Part shown: positions 32,866 to 41,585 of the stretch, piece after piece
How positions within the stretch are numbered: the stretch's first letter is position 1
Layout of the letters: every line of letters begins with the position of its first letter
NCBI GenBank assembly: GCA_963788325.1
Contig: CAWBGJ010000014.1
Location: 124,001 to 188,000, forward strand
Reading direction: 5' to 3'
Source: Prado023 sp963788325
GTDB lineage: Bacteria; Actinomycetota; Actinomycetes; S36-B12; CAIYMF01
Length of the DNA: 64,000 bases
Notes under the pieces: generated by a model
The model's database searches: none
Told to the model about the DNA's origin: nothing
Seen by the model: only the letters and a program-made list of their open reading frames with translations
Made by a program: the position numbers and the translations under genes

Positions 32866-34770
32866 ATGCCCAGCCCTTCGCGAGCCCGCGGTCCCGAGGC
32901 CGCTGCCGATCCGTTGCAGGTGCTGCGCGAGGTCTTCGGGTATGACCGGTTCCGCGGCGCCCAGGCCGAGATCATCGAGCAGGTGGTCTCCGGCGGGGAC
33001 GCCCTGGTCCTCATGCCCACCGGCGGCGGCAAGTCGGTCTGCTACCAGGTGCCGGCCCTCGTACGGCCCGGACTCGGAGTGGTCGTCTCCCCACTGATCG
33101 CCCTCATGCAGGACCAGGTCGATGCGATGCGCCTGCTCGGTGTCCGCGCGGCGTTCCTCAATTCGAGCCTGGACGCCGCAGGCGCCGCGGAGGTCGTCCG
33201 CGCGATGACGTCGGGGGAGCTCGACCTGCTCTACGTGGCTCCCGAGCGCCTGGTGACCGGTGGGTTCCTGGCCCAGCTCGACCGGATCGACGCCGCCCAC
33301 GGCCTGGCGCTGTTCGCGATCGACGAGGCGCACTGCGTGTCCCAGTGGGGGCACGACTTCCGCCCCGAGTACCTGGGCCTGTCGGTGCTGGCGCAACGGT
33401 TCCCCGACGTGCCCCGACTCGCCCTGACCGCCACCGCGGACATGCTCACCCGGGCCGAGATCCGCCAGCGGTTGGCGCTCGGGGATGCTCCGGAGTTCGT
33501 GTCCAGCTTCGACCGACCCAACATCCGCTACACCGTCGTGGAGAAGGTCAATGCCCGCGACCAGCTGATCGGTTTCCTCACCGGCGACGCAGCGAACCCG
33601 AGCCTGATCGGGTCCTCGGGGATTGTGTACTGCTCCTCGCGCAAGAAGGTCGACCAGACCGCGGGATGGCTGACCGAGCAGGGCCTCACCGCGCTGGCCT
33701 ACCACGCGGGCCTGGACCAGGGCGCACGGCGGCGCACGCAGGACCGGTTCCAGCGCGAGGAAGGCGTCGTGGTGGTCGCCACGATCGCCTTCGGGATGGG
33801 CATCGACAAGCCCGACGTGCGCTTCGTGGCCCACCTGGACCTGCCCAAGAGCATCGAGGCGTACTACCAGGAGACCGGTCGCGCGGGCCGCGACGGGGAG
33901 CCGGCGCAGGCCTGGATGGCCTATGGACTGGCCGACGTGGTGCTGCAGAAGTCCTGGATCGATGCCTCGGACGCGCCCATCGAGGTCCGCCGAGTCGAGG
34001 CCGGCAAGCTCGACGCCCTGCTCGGGTACTGCGAGGCGGCCAGCTGCCGGCGGGTCATCCTGCTGGACTACTTCGGCGAGCGCACCGCCCCGTGCGGGAA
34101 CTGCGACACCTGCTTGACTCCCCCGGAGCTCTGGGACGGCACGATCGCTGCCCAGAAGTTCCTGTCCGGGGTGCTCCGCACCGGCCAGCGCTTCGGTGCG
34201 GGGCACATCATCGACCTGCTGGTGGGCAAGGGAACCGCCCGCATGGCCGAGTTCGGACACGACCAGCTGCCCACGTTCGGGGTGGGTGCCGACCTGGACG
34301 CCACCACCTGGCGGGAGGTGGCCCGCCAACTGGTCGCCCAGGGGCTGTTGAGCGTGGACTCGCAGGCCTACGGGGCGCTGCGGGTGACGGCGGCAGCAGA
34401 GCCGGTCCTGCGCGGGAACACCCGTCTGGACCTGCGCCGGAGCACCGCGAAGCCTGCGGGGCGCGCGGCCCGGCGCCGGAGCAGGTCCGCGGGCGCAGGG
34501 GCCGCTGCAGCCGTCTCGTTGTCGGGAGCCGATGCCGACCTGTTCGAGGTCCTGCGGGCCGAGCGCAAGTCGATCGCCGACGAGCAGGGAGTCCCGGCCT
34601 ACGTCGTCTTCCACGACGCGACCCTGCGCGAGATCGCCACGCGCCGACCCGACACGACCGAGAAGTTGCTCGACGTGCCGGGAATCGGCGCGGCCAAGGC
34701 CGAGCGCTATGGCGAGCGGATCCTGGCTGCCGTGGGTCGGGGAGTCAGTGCCGGCCTGGACGCGAGTTGA
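32866..34770 (+). CDS. recQ: ATP-dependent DNA helicase RecQ
   Basis: The 634-residue helicase has all SF2 motifs: 'MPTGGGKSVCYQVPAL' (Walker A), 'AIDEAHCVSQWGHDFRPEY' (DEAH plus the RecQ-specific aromatic loop), 'GIVYCSSRKKVD', 'ATIAFGMGIDKPDVRFV' and 'QETGRAGRDG'. The RQC zinc cluster includes 'YCEAASCRR' and 'CGNCDTC', a winged helix follows, and an HRDC domain (~555-625) ends the protein. It unwinds recombination and repair intermediates. ATG 32866 is chosen because the conserved N-terminus starts there; GAGAAT 6 nt upstream may be a leaderless -10. The longer upstream frame is antisense to the flavoprotein gene. Confidence 0.95.
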   Translation: MPSPSRARGPEAAADPLQVLREVFGYDRFRGAQAEIIEQVVSGGDALVLMPTGGGKSVCYQVPALVRPGLGVVVSPLIALMQDQVDAMRLLGVRAAFLNSSLDAAGAAEVVRAMTSGELDLLYVAPERLVTGGFLAQLDRIDAAHGLALFAIDEAHCVSQWGHDFRPEYLGLSVLAQRFPDVPRLALTATADMLTRAEIRQRLALGDAPEFVSSFDRPNIRYTVVEKVNARDQLIGFLTGDAANPSLIGSSGIVYCSSRKKVDQTAGWLTEQGLTALAYHAGLDQGARRRTQDRFQREEGVVVVATIAFGMGIDKPDVRFVAHLDLPKSIEAYYQETGRAGRDGEPAQAWMAYGLADVVLQKSWIDASDAPIEVRRVEAGKLDALLGYCEAASCRRVILLDYFGERTAPCGNCDTCLTPPELWDGTIAAQKFLSGVLRTGQRFGAGHIIDLLVGKGTARMAEFGHDQLPTFGVGADLDATTWREVARQLVAQGLLSVDSQAYGALRVTAAAEPVLRGNTRLDLRRSTAKPAGRAARRRSRSAGAGAAAAVSLSGADADLFEVLRAERKSIADEQGVPAYVVFHDATLREIATRRPDTTEKLLDVPGIGAAKAERYGERILAAVGRGVSAGLDAS

Positions 34771-34943
34771 TCGGCGCCGTCCCACGGCGGGCCGCGGTAC
34801 CGCACCACCCACCGCAAGCCCACGACTCCCTCACCCATGCGGGGTCCGGTTGCTCCCAGAGAGGCAGCAGGATCCCGAATTGATCCCGGCAAGGGACAGC
34901 TCTGGCGGGCGACGCCTTCCACGTCCCAGCCGCCATGTGGCGA

Positions 34944-35468
34944 TCACTGGCCGACGTCGAGGCCCAAGTCCACTGCCGCCGCCCGGAAGGCCCCGAGCGC
35001 AGCGGCACTGAACAGGACGAAGGTGACTTCGAGGTCCGTGGCATCCGCGGCCTCAGCCAGCGCGATCGGTGCGGCGAGCTCCACGGGGTAGCCGTAGACC
35101 CCGGTCGAGATCGCCGGGAAGGCCACGGAGCGGGCACCCAGCTCACGGGCTCGGGCAATGCACTCCCGGTGCGCGCTGGCCAGCAGTGCTGCGTCGGTCG
35201 GCGAGCCGCTGTAGACCGGGCCGACCGTGTGGATCACCCACCTCGCGGGCAATGCTCCGGCGCCGGTGGCCACCGCCTGACCGGTCGGCAGGCCGTCGGG
35301 CAGGGACTCCGCGCGGATCTTGCGGCACTCGGCCAGGATCGTCGGCCCGCCGGCCCGGTGGATCGCGCCGTCCACTCCCCCGCCCCCGAGCAGGCTGGAG
35401 TTGGCAGCGTTGACCAGAGCATCCACGGGGAAGGCCGTGATGTCTGCCTGCACGAGTCGCACGGTCAT
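34944..35468 (-). CDS. macro-domain protein (ADP-ribose/O-acetyl-ADP-ribose deacetylase-like)
   Basis: The 174-residue protein is a single macro domain: 'QADITAFPVDALVNAANSSLLGGGGVDGAIHRAGG' (split here over residues 7-41) holds the ADP-ribose contacts and catalytic Asn/Asp region, 'WVIHTVGPVYSG' and 'SVAFPAISTGVYGYP' complete the pocket. The closest named relatives are YmdB-like hydrolases of O-acetyl-ADP-ribose or mono-ADP-ribosyl groups. The start could be ATG 35468 or ATG 35477, and neither has a clear ribosome site. It converges with recQ and is divergent from the cobalamin locus. Confidence 0.9.
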   Translation of the reverse strand: MTVRLVQADITAFPVDALVNAANSSLLGGGGVDGAIHRAGGPTILAECRKIRAESLPDGLPTGQAVATGAGALPARWVIHTVGPVYSGSPTDAALLASAHRECIARARELGARSVAFPAISTGVYGYPVELAAPIALAEAADATDLEVTFVLFSAAALGAFRAAAVDLGLDVGQ

Positions 35469-35528
35469 GGGCTCCATCGTGCCCGCAGGACGGCCCGCAC
35501 CGCGTGCCTGAGGGCCCCGCACGTGCGC

Positions 35529-35534
35529 TAACCT
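35529..35534 (+). promoter_or_regulatory. -10 element of the cobalamin operon
   Basis: TAACCT lies about 20 nt upstream of the riboswitch, which puts the transcription start near 35541. Confidence 0.5.
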
Positions 35535-35539
35535 GAGCC

Positions 35540-35700
35540 ACGCAGCACCACCACCACAGTTCGAGTCCAGGGGAAGCCGGTGAGAGTCCGGCGCTGTCCC
35601 GCAACCGTGAGCCCGGCCCTCTCCAGGAGCCGGACGAGTCGGAGCACCTGGCGAGCTGGGGCTCCCACACCGTCCGAGGACCGACGGTGGAGCCCGGCAG
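35540..35700 (+). promoter_or_regulatory. cobalamin (B12) riboswitch
   Basis: The segment contains the conserved core 'gggaagccggtgagagtcc' followed by the 'cgctgtcccgcaaccgtga' stretch, and later the downstream box around 'ggagcacctggcgagc'. A stem formed by gggctcc..cgtc (35658-35674) and gacggtgg..agccc (35683-35697) can serve as expression platform. It precedes an exported protein, an ECF transporter and CobU/CobT/CobS, all of which fit repression by adenosylcobalamin. Confidence 0.93.
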
Positions 35701-35756
35701 GGGCCCACCGCCCTCCGGACCCACCTTCACCCGGGCCTTATCGAGAGGCACCGCAG

Positions 35757-36494
35757 GTGATCACCCCCACCCGAGGTCGCGCAGCGACCTTCGTGCTCAC
35801 GCTCCTGACCGCCACCCTGGCCGCCGTCGCACTGGCTGCCCCGGCGCAGGCCGCCGCCTACCGCTACTGGTCCTACTGGCAGGGCGCCACCGGAACCTGG
35901 GTGGCCGCCCAGACCGGGCCGGCCGACTACACGCTCGTCGATCAGGACGTCCAGGGCTGGCGCTTCGGGATCACCTCCGACGCACCCGCGCTGACGCCAG
36001 ACAACTCCGCCGAGTTCGCCGCCCTGTGCCCGGACCTGGCCGCCGCCGGCGCCACCGCCGGTGACCTGCGCGTGGCCGTGGTCATCGACTCGGGGTTCGT
36101 CGCCGACGCCCCCGCCGGCCAGACCCCGCCCGCCGATGTGGTCACCTGCGTGAGCGTCCCCGAGGGCTCCACCGGGAACCAGGCGCTGGCCAAGGCCGCC
36201 GCGGTGACCGATGAGGGCGGCCTGGTGTGTGCCGTCAACGGCTACCCCGAGGGCGAGTGCGGCACCGAGGTCTCGGACGCCGACGCCGCTTCGGCCGCCA
36301 CGGCCGCGCAGACCGAAGCAGCCAACCCTGCCGTGATCGGGGCCGCCGGCACCACCGACCCCGCAACGGACCCGGCCACCGACGACAGCTCCAGCAGCTG
36401 GCTTCCCTACGTCCTGGCGGCCGCCGGCGTGCTCGTCCTGGTCGCCTTCGCGGTCGTGATCCCCAGGCGCCGGCGAGCCCAGAACGAGCACTGA
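35757..36494 (+). CDS. SCO2322-like exported, membrane-anchored protein of the B12 regulon
   Basis: The 245-residue protein has a signal peptide ending 'LAAPAQAAAYRYWSYW', an extracellular domain of ~170 residues with four cysteines (in 'LCPDL', 'VTCVSV', 'VCAVNG', 'GECGT') that could form two disulfides, a Thr/Asp/Pro linker and a C-terminal helix (~212-233) capped by RRRR. There is no LPxTG motif. I recall this as the SCO2322 family, linked to riboswitch-controlled ECF transporters. It may capture corrinoids outside the membrane, but this is inference. GTG 35757 has a GAGAGG site 8-9 nt upstream. Confidence 0.82.
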   Translation: MITPTRGRAATFVLTLLTATLAAVALAAPAQAAAYRYWSYWQGATGTWVAAQTGPADYTLVDQDVQGWRFGITSDAPALTPDNSAEFAALCPDLAAAGATAGDLRVAVVIDSGFVADAPAGQTPPADVVTCVSVPEGSTGNQALAKAAAVTDEGGLVCAVNGYPEGECGTEVSDADAASAATAAQTEAANPAVIGAAGTTDPATDPATDDSSSSWLPYVLAAAGVLVLVAFAVVIPRRRRAQNEH

Positions 36495-36501
36495 GCCAGG
36501 C

Positions 36502-37656
36502 ATGGCCCTGCCCACCCTGCCGCGCACCCGGGCCAGCGCCCTGGCCGGGGGTACAGCGCTGCCACGCAGCCTGCATCCCCTGGCGTGGTGGGCATGGGCT
36601 CTGGGCCTGCTGGTCGCAGCGTCGCGCACCACGGATCCGCTGCTGCTCGGGCTGATCATGGGCGTTCTGGCGGTGGTCGTGGCCGCACGACGCCCCGAGG
36701 CCGCCTGGGCCGGGGCCTTCCGTGCAGCGCTGCGCCTGGGCGTGCTGGTGATCGTGACCCGGACGTTGCTGCAGGTGCTGCTCGGCGATCCCGTGGGCTA
36801 CCACGTGGCGTTCACGCTGCCGGAGATCCCGCTGCCCAGCTGGATGGCCGGCGTGCGCCTGGGTGGGCTGGTCACCTGGGAGACGTTCCTGATCGGGGTG
36901 GTGGAGGGCCTGCGCCTGGCGACGATGATCGCCTGCGTGGGTGCGGCCAACTCGCTGACCCCACCAAGCCGACTGCTGCGCTCCGTTCCCGCTGCTCTCT
37001 ACGAGGTCGGGGTCGCGGTGGTGGTCGCCCTGTCGTTCGCGCCCAACCTGCTCGCCGACGCGCAGCGGGTCAGCGGGGCCCGGCGGCTGCGGGGCCATGA
37101 CGAAGGTCGGATCGCAGCGTTCGCCCGGTCCAGCGGGCCGGTGCTGGACGGCGGGCTGGAACGCTCCGTCACCCTGGCCGCCGCCATGGACAGCCGGGGG
37201 TACGGGCGCGCCGGGCCACTGACCGCCCGCCAGCGCCGCACCCACGCCGGCCTCGTGCTCGCCGGGTTCGCCGGCGTCCTGGTCGGCATGTACGGCCTGT
37301 TCGACTCAGCCGCTCCGCGGGTGCTGGGATGGCCCATGCTGGCCCTCGGGATGGTGCTGGCCTTCGGCGGGATCCGCGCCGCAGGTCGGCGCAGCGCCCG
37401 CACCGCCTACCGTCCCGACCCCTGGCGGGCCCCCGAGTTCCTGACCGCAGGATCCGGCCTCGTGGTCGGGGTGGTGTTCCTGCTGACGCCCCCGACCGAC
37501 CTGTTGCTGGCCACGAGCCCCTGGGCGTGGCCCGATCTCGTCCCCGCGGCCATGGCTGCGGTGCTGCTGTGCCTGGGGCCGGCGCTCTGGACCCCCGAAC
37601 TGCCCTCCGCGGGTCCCTCGAACATCCGCCCGGGCCCCCCAGGAGGTTCCCGATGA
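36502..37656 (+). CDS. ECF transporter transmembrane (T) component, predicted corrinoid uptake
   Basis: The 384-residue membrane protein has about six to eight helices and the two Ala-Arg-type coupling motifs of EcfT proteins, 'VSGARRLRGHDE' and 'AAAMDSRGYGRAG', which contact the ATPases. It begins 7 nt after the SCO2322-like stop and its stop overlaps the ATPase start (ATGA). Together with the next two genes it forms a complete ECF importer of the CbrT-CbrU-CbrV type predicted for cobalamin precursors. Confidence 0.9.
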   Translation: MALPTLPRTRASALAGGTALPRSLHPLAWWAWALGLLVAASRTTDPLLLGLIMGVLAVVVAARRPEAAWAGAFRAALRLGVLVIVTRTLLQVLLGDPVGYHVAFTLPEIPLPSWMAGVRLGGLVTWETFLIGVVEGLRLATMIACVGAANSLTPPSRLLRSVPAALYEVGVAVVVALSFAPNLLADAQRVSGARRLRGHDEGRIAAFARSSGPVLDGGLERSVTLAAAMDSRGYGRAGPLTARQRRTHAGLVLAGFAGVLVGMYGLFDSAAPRVLGWPMLALGMVLAFGGIRAAGRRSARTAYRPDPWRAPEFLTAGSGLVVGVVFLLTPPTDLLLATSPWAWPDLVPAAMAAVLLCLGPALWTPELPSAGPSNIRPGPPGGSR

Positions 37657-39296
37657 GCTCGGTCATCCGCTTCGAGGACGTCAGCATCACCTTCGAGGGC
37701 AACGACCGCCCCACCCTGTACCGGGTCGACCTCGACATCCCCGAGGGTGAGCTCGTACTGGTCGTCGGCGAGACCGGCTCGGGCAAGTCCACGCTGCTGC
37801 GTGCCATCAACGGCCTCGTGCCGCACTTCACCGGCGGCATCCTGGCCGGCCGGGTGCTGATCGCCGGTCGCGACACCCGCACGCACCCGCCACGGGAGCT
37901 CGCCGACGTGGTCGGGATGGTCGGGCAGGATCCCCAGGCCGGCTTCGTGGCCGAGATCGTCGAGGACGAGCTGGCCTACGGGATGGAGTGCCTCGGGATC
38001 GCACCCGAGACCATGCGTCGGCGGGTCGAGGAGACCCTGGACCTGCTCGGCCTGGCCGACCTGCGCCATCGCGCGCTCACCACACTGTCCGGCGGCCAGC
38101 GCCAGCGGGTGGCCATCGGCGCCGCGCTGACCAGCCATCCCCGGATCCTCGTGCTCGACGAGCCGACGTCCGCACTGGATCCCGGCGCCGCCGAGGAGGT
38201 GCTGGCTGCGCTGCAGCGCCTGGTCCATGACCTGGGCATCACAGTGATCCTGGCCGAGCACCGTCTCGAGCGCGTGGTCCAGTACGCCGACCAGGTCCTG
38301 GTCGTCTCGGCCGGCCGGGTCAGCACCGGGGCGCCTGCGGCGATGATGGTCGGCGCCCCGGTGGCGCCGCCCGTGGTCGAGCTCGGCCGGTTGGCCGGCT
38401 GGGACCCGCTGCCCCTGTCCGTGCGCGACGCCCGACGGGCGGCCGGTCCGCTGCGCGCGCGGCTGCAGGCGCTTCCCGCGCCCCCGGAGACCGCTGCCGA
38501 CGGCCCGCCGCCCACGTCCCCCGAGGACCCCGAGGCCGGACGGGTACTCGTGCGACGCCTGGCCGCCGGGTACCGCTCGGTGCCCGTCCTGCGCGAGGTC
38601 GATCTCCTGGTGGAGCCCGGTGAGGTGCTCGCCCTCATGGGACGCAACGGCGCAGGCAAGTCGACCCTGCTGGCGACGCTGGCGGGGATGCGCGACCCGA
38701 CCGCCGGCACCGTCCGGGTCGGTGGGGCCGATCCCCGCGAGCTGGCTGGGCACGCGCTGGTCTCGGCTGTCGGCCTCGTTCCGCAGGAGCCGGCCGACCT
38801 GCTGTACGCGACCACGGTCGGTCGCGAGTGCGGCGATGCCGACGCGATGGCCCATGCCGCGGTCGGGACGGCGGCCGGGATACTGGCCGCGCTCGCGCCG
38901 GGCATCGATGCCGGTCGGCACCCGCGTGACCTGTCCGAGGGGCAGCGGCTCGCACTGGCCCTGGCGGTCGTCCTGGCAGCCAGCCCACGCGTCCTGTTGC
39001 TCGACGAGCCGACCCGCGGCCTGGACTACGGCGCCAAGCGCCGGCTGATCGAGTTCCTGCACACGGTGCGCCGGGCCGGCCACACGGTGGTGCTGGCCAC
39101 CCACGATGTGGAGCTGGTCGCCGAGGTGGCCACCCGGGTCGCGGTGATCGCCGACGGTGAGATCGTGGCCGACGGGGCCACCGGGTCGGTGGTGAGCAGC
39201 TCGCCGCTGTTCGCCCCGCAGGTCGCCAAGATCCTCACCCCGCAGCCCTGGCTGACCGTGGGGCAGGTCGCTGCGGCACTGGCAGGGTCACCATGA
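37653..39296 (+). CDS. ECF transporter fused dual ATPase (A-A')
   Basis: The 547-residue protein contains two ABC ATPase halves. The first has 'GETGSGKSTLLRAINGL' (Walker A), 'LSGGQRQRVAIGAAL' and 'ILVLDEPTSALDPG'. The second has 'MGRNGAGKSTLLATLAG', 'LSEGQRLALALAVVLA' (a modified signature) and 'VLLLDEPTRGLDYG'. The linker near residue 270 is Pro-rich. It energises uptake by the ECF module. ATG 37653 has AGGAGG 6 nt upstream and overlaps the T-component stop; its end overlaps the S component start by ATGA. Confidence 0.94.
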   Translation: MSSVIRFEDVSITFEGNDRPTLYRVDLDIPEGELVLVVGETGSGKSTLLRAINGLVPHFTGGILAGRVLIAGRDTRTHPPRELADVVGMVGQDPQAGFVAEIVEDELAYGMECLGIAPETMRRRVEETLDLLGLADLRHRALTTLSGGQRQRVAIGAALTSHPRILVLDEPTSALDPGAAEEVLAALQRLVHDLGITVILAEHRLERVVQYADQVLVVSAGRVSTGAPAAMMVGAPVAPPVVELGRLAGWDPLPLSVRDARRAAGPLRARLQALPAPPETAADGPPPTSPEDPEAGRVLVRRLAAGYRSVPVLREVDLLVEPGEVLALMGRNGAGKSTLLATLAGMRDPTAGTVRVGGADPRELAGHALVSAVGLVPQEPADLLYATTVGRECGDADAMAHAAVGTAAGILAALAPGIDAGRHPRDLSEGQRLALALAVVLAASPRVLLLDEPTRGLDYGAKRRLIEFLHTVRRAGHTVVLATHDVELVAEVATRVAVIADGEIVADGATGSVVSSSPLFAPQVAKILTPQPWLTVGQVAAALAGSP

Positions 39297-40231
39297 GCCT
39301 GACCACGACCCCTGCGATGCGGCGATCCAACACGCGAACGCGCGCCCGCGCGATCCCACTGTCCCGGCGCAGCACCGCGGCGATCGCGGCGACCAGCGTC
39401 GTGGGCCTGCTCGCGTTCGTCTGGCCGATGCTGGCGCCTCGAGGCTCGGAGCTGCTGGCCCATGCCACCGACGCGCCGCTGGTCTTCGGCCTGCTGGTCC
39501 CGCTGCTGATGGCCGTGACCCTGAGCCTGGTGGCCGATGGGGCGATGGGCGCCAAGGCCGTGGCGCTGCTCGGCGTGCTGGCCTCCACCGCTGCCGCCCT
39601 GCGCGCCCTGGGGGCCGGGATCGCCGGACTGGAGCCGATCTGGATCGTGATCGTCCTCGGTGGCTACGCGCTGGGGGCTGGTTTCGGGTTCGTGCTGGGA
39701 GCGGTGTCGATCCTGGCCTCGGCGCTGCTCACCGGCGGGATCGGGCCGTGGCTGCCGTTCCAGATGGTCGCGGCCGCATGGGTGGGGCTGGGGGCCGGGA
39801 TGCTGCGGGGTGCCCGCCTGCCGGAGAAGGCCGAGATCCCGGTCCTGGCGGGGTACTCGGCGCTGGCTGCCGTCGCCTACGGTTGGCTGCTCAACCTGTG
39901 GTTCTGGCCGACGGCCACCGGGCTTCCCGAGGCCCTGTCGTTCGCCCCAGGCGCAGGCCCACTGGTGAACGTCCAGCACTGGTTCGCCTTCAACCTGACC
40001 ACCTCGATGGGCTACGACGTGCCTCGCGCCGTGCTGTCCGCGACCGCTGTGCTGCTGCTGGGCCGCCGGGTGCTGGACGCCCTGCACCGGACCAGCCGGG
40101 TTGCCGCCTTCGATGCGCTTCCCGAGTTCGTCGAGCCCCCGGATCGCGTGGTCGATCCGGGGCTGGCCGAGCGGCCGGCCGGACGCGCTCCGACAGTCAC
40201 CCCGACATCCGCTCCCGCGGCCGGACCCTGA
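39293..40231 (+). CDS. ECF transporter substrate-binding (S) component, predicted cobalamin-type
   Basis: The 312-residue membrane protein has a basic N-terminus and about six helices, including 'ATSVVGLLAFVWPML', 'PLVFGLLVPLLMAVTLSLV' and 'GGYALGAGFGFVLGAVSI'. A C-terminal tail of ~50 residues is Pro/Ala-rich. Size and position make it the S subunit that binds substrate. Corrinoid specificity is inferred from the riboswitch and the following CobU-CobT-CobS genes (CbrT-like). Its stop overlaps the next ATG (TGATG). Confidence 0.85.
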   Translation: MSLTTTPAMRRSNTRTRARAIPLSRRSTAAIAATSVVGLLAFVWPMLAPRGSELLAHATDAPLVFGLLVPLLMAVTLSLVADGAMGAKAVALLGVLASTAAALRALGAGIAGLEPIWIVIVLGGYALGAGFGFVLGAVSILASALLTGGIGPWLPFQMVAAAWVGLGAGMLRGARLPEKAEIPVLAGYSALAAVAYGWLLNLWFWPTATGLPEALSFAPGAGPLVNVQHWFAFNLTTSMGYDVPRAVLSATAVLLLGRRVLDALHRTSRVAAFDALPEFVEPPDRVVDPGLAERPAGRAPTVTPTSAPAAGP

Positions 40232-41585
40232 TGCGCGTCGACCTGTTGGGTACCGGCAGTGCTGACCGGTGGCCGAACCCGTGGTGCGCCTGCCCCCGGT
40301 GCGCCTGGGCGCGCGAGACCGGCATCCCTGCGGGCGCGCACCAGTGCCCTGGTCAACGGCGCGCTGCTCATCGATCCGGGACCGGATGCGGGGGCCGATG
40401 GGGTCGACCTGAGCGGCGTGCGCACTGTGCTGATCACCCATGACCACCCCGACCACCTGGACCCGGCGTTCCTGCTGGCCTGGAGCTGGGCGGGTGGGTC
40501 GGGCCTGGTCGTCGCCGGACCCGAGCAGGCCCTCGCGCGCTGCCGCGACTGGGTGGCCCCGGACGCACCGGTGCGGTTCGTGGCGCTGAGCCCCGGCGCG
40601 GAGCTGATCGCCGACGGCGCCCTGCGGGTGCGCGCGCTGCGGGCGGCGCACTCGACGGGTGGGGGTGTCGAGCACGACGGCACGGCCCTGCTCTACGAGG
40701 TGCACGGCACAGACGCCACGCTGCTGTACGCGACCGACACCGCAGCCCTGCCATTCGACGAGCTGGCCGGCCAGTACGACCTCGTCCTGCTGGAGCTCAC
40801 CTTCGGCGACATCACCGACCATGACACCGCCCACCTGGACCTCCCCGGATTCGGCCACGAGGTGGCACAACTGCGGGCCGGTGACCGGTTGGCGCCCGGG
40901 GCGCGCGTGGTCGCGGTGCACCTGTCGCATCACAACCCGGTCGATCTCGCTGACCGGCTGGCGGGGCTCGGGGCCGAGGTTCTGCCCGATGGCAGCACCG
41001 TTCACCTGGGCCAGTCGCCGGCGCCACGCGGACGGCGGTTGCTGGTCACCGGGGGCGCGCGCAGCGGCAAGAGCCAGCACGCCGAATCCGTGGTCGCAGC
41101 ACGGGGCTCGGTCCTCTACGTGGCCACCGCACCGAATTACCCCGACGATCCGGAGTGGGCGGTCCGGATCGCGGCCCATCGAGTGCGCCGACCCGTCGGC
41201 TGGCAGCTGCGCGAGACAGCCGACGTGGCCGCGGAACTGCGCCAGGCCACGGCCGCAGACACCGTGCTGGTCGACTGCCTCACGCTGTGGGTCACCAGTG
41301 TCGTCGACGCCGCCGACGGGTGGGACGACCCCACGGCCGCCGGTCGGGCGGTCGATGCCGCACTCGCCGACCTGCTCGACACGCTCGCCGCAGCTCCGCC
41401 GATGTCGTCTGGTCACCAATGAGGTCGGCTCCGGGATCGCCCCGGCGACCGCGTCGGGGCGGCTGTTCCGCGATCTGCTCGGCCGGGTCAACGCCGCTGT
41501 GGCACACGAGTGCGACGACGTCGTGCTCGTGACTGCGGGCATGCCCCGCACCCTGAAGGGACGCACATGGACGACCTGGACCTGA
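40231..41585 (+). CDS. cobU: MBL-fold hydrolase fused to CobU (adenosylcobinamide kinase/guanylyltransferase), frame-broken
   Basis: The N-terminal ~265 residues form a metallo-beta-lactamase fold with 'MRVDLLGTGSADRWPNPWCACPRC' split at the start, metal motif 'LITHDHPDHLDP' and 'HLSHHN'. The C-terminal ~180 residues are CobU, with P-loop 'LVTGGARSGKSQHAESVV', 'VDCLTLWVTSVV' and 'VTNEVGSGIAPATASG'. CobU phosphorylates adenosylcobinamide and attaches GMP. The frame shifts by one extra base at 40326-40328 and again between 41396 and 41412; corrected length is about 450 residues. The MBL part may act on a precursor of the lower ligand or a phosphate ester; its role is unknown. Confidence 0.82.

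Noticed and set aside
39026..41566. Long minus-strand frame opposite the ECF S and CobU genes
   Set aside because: Low-complexity Arg/Gln/Gly-rich translation and full overlap with recognised genes.
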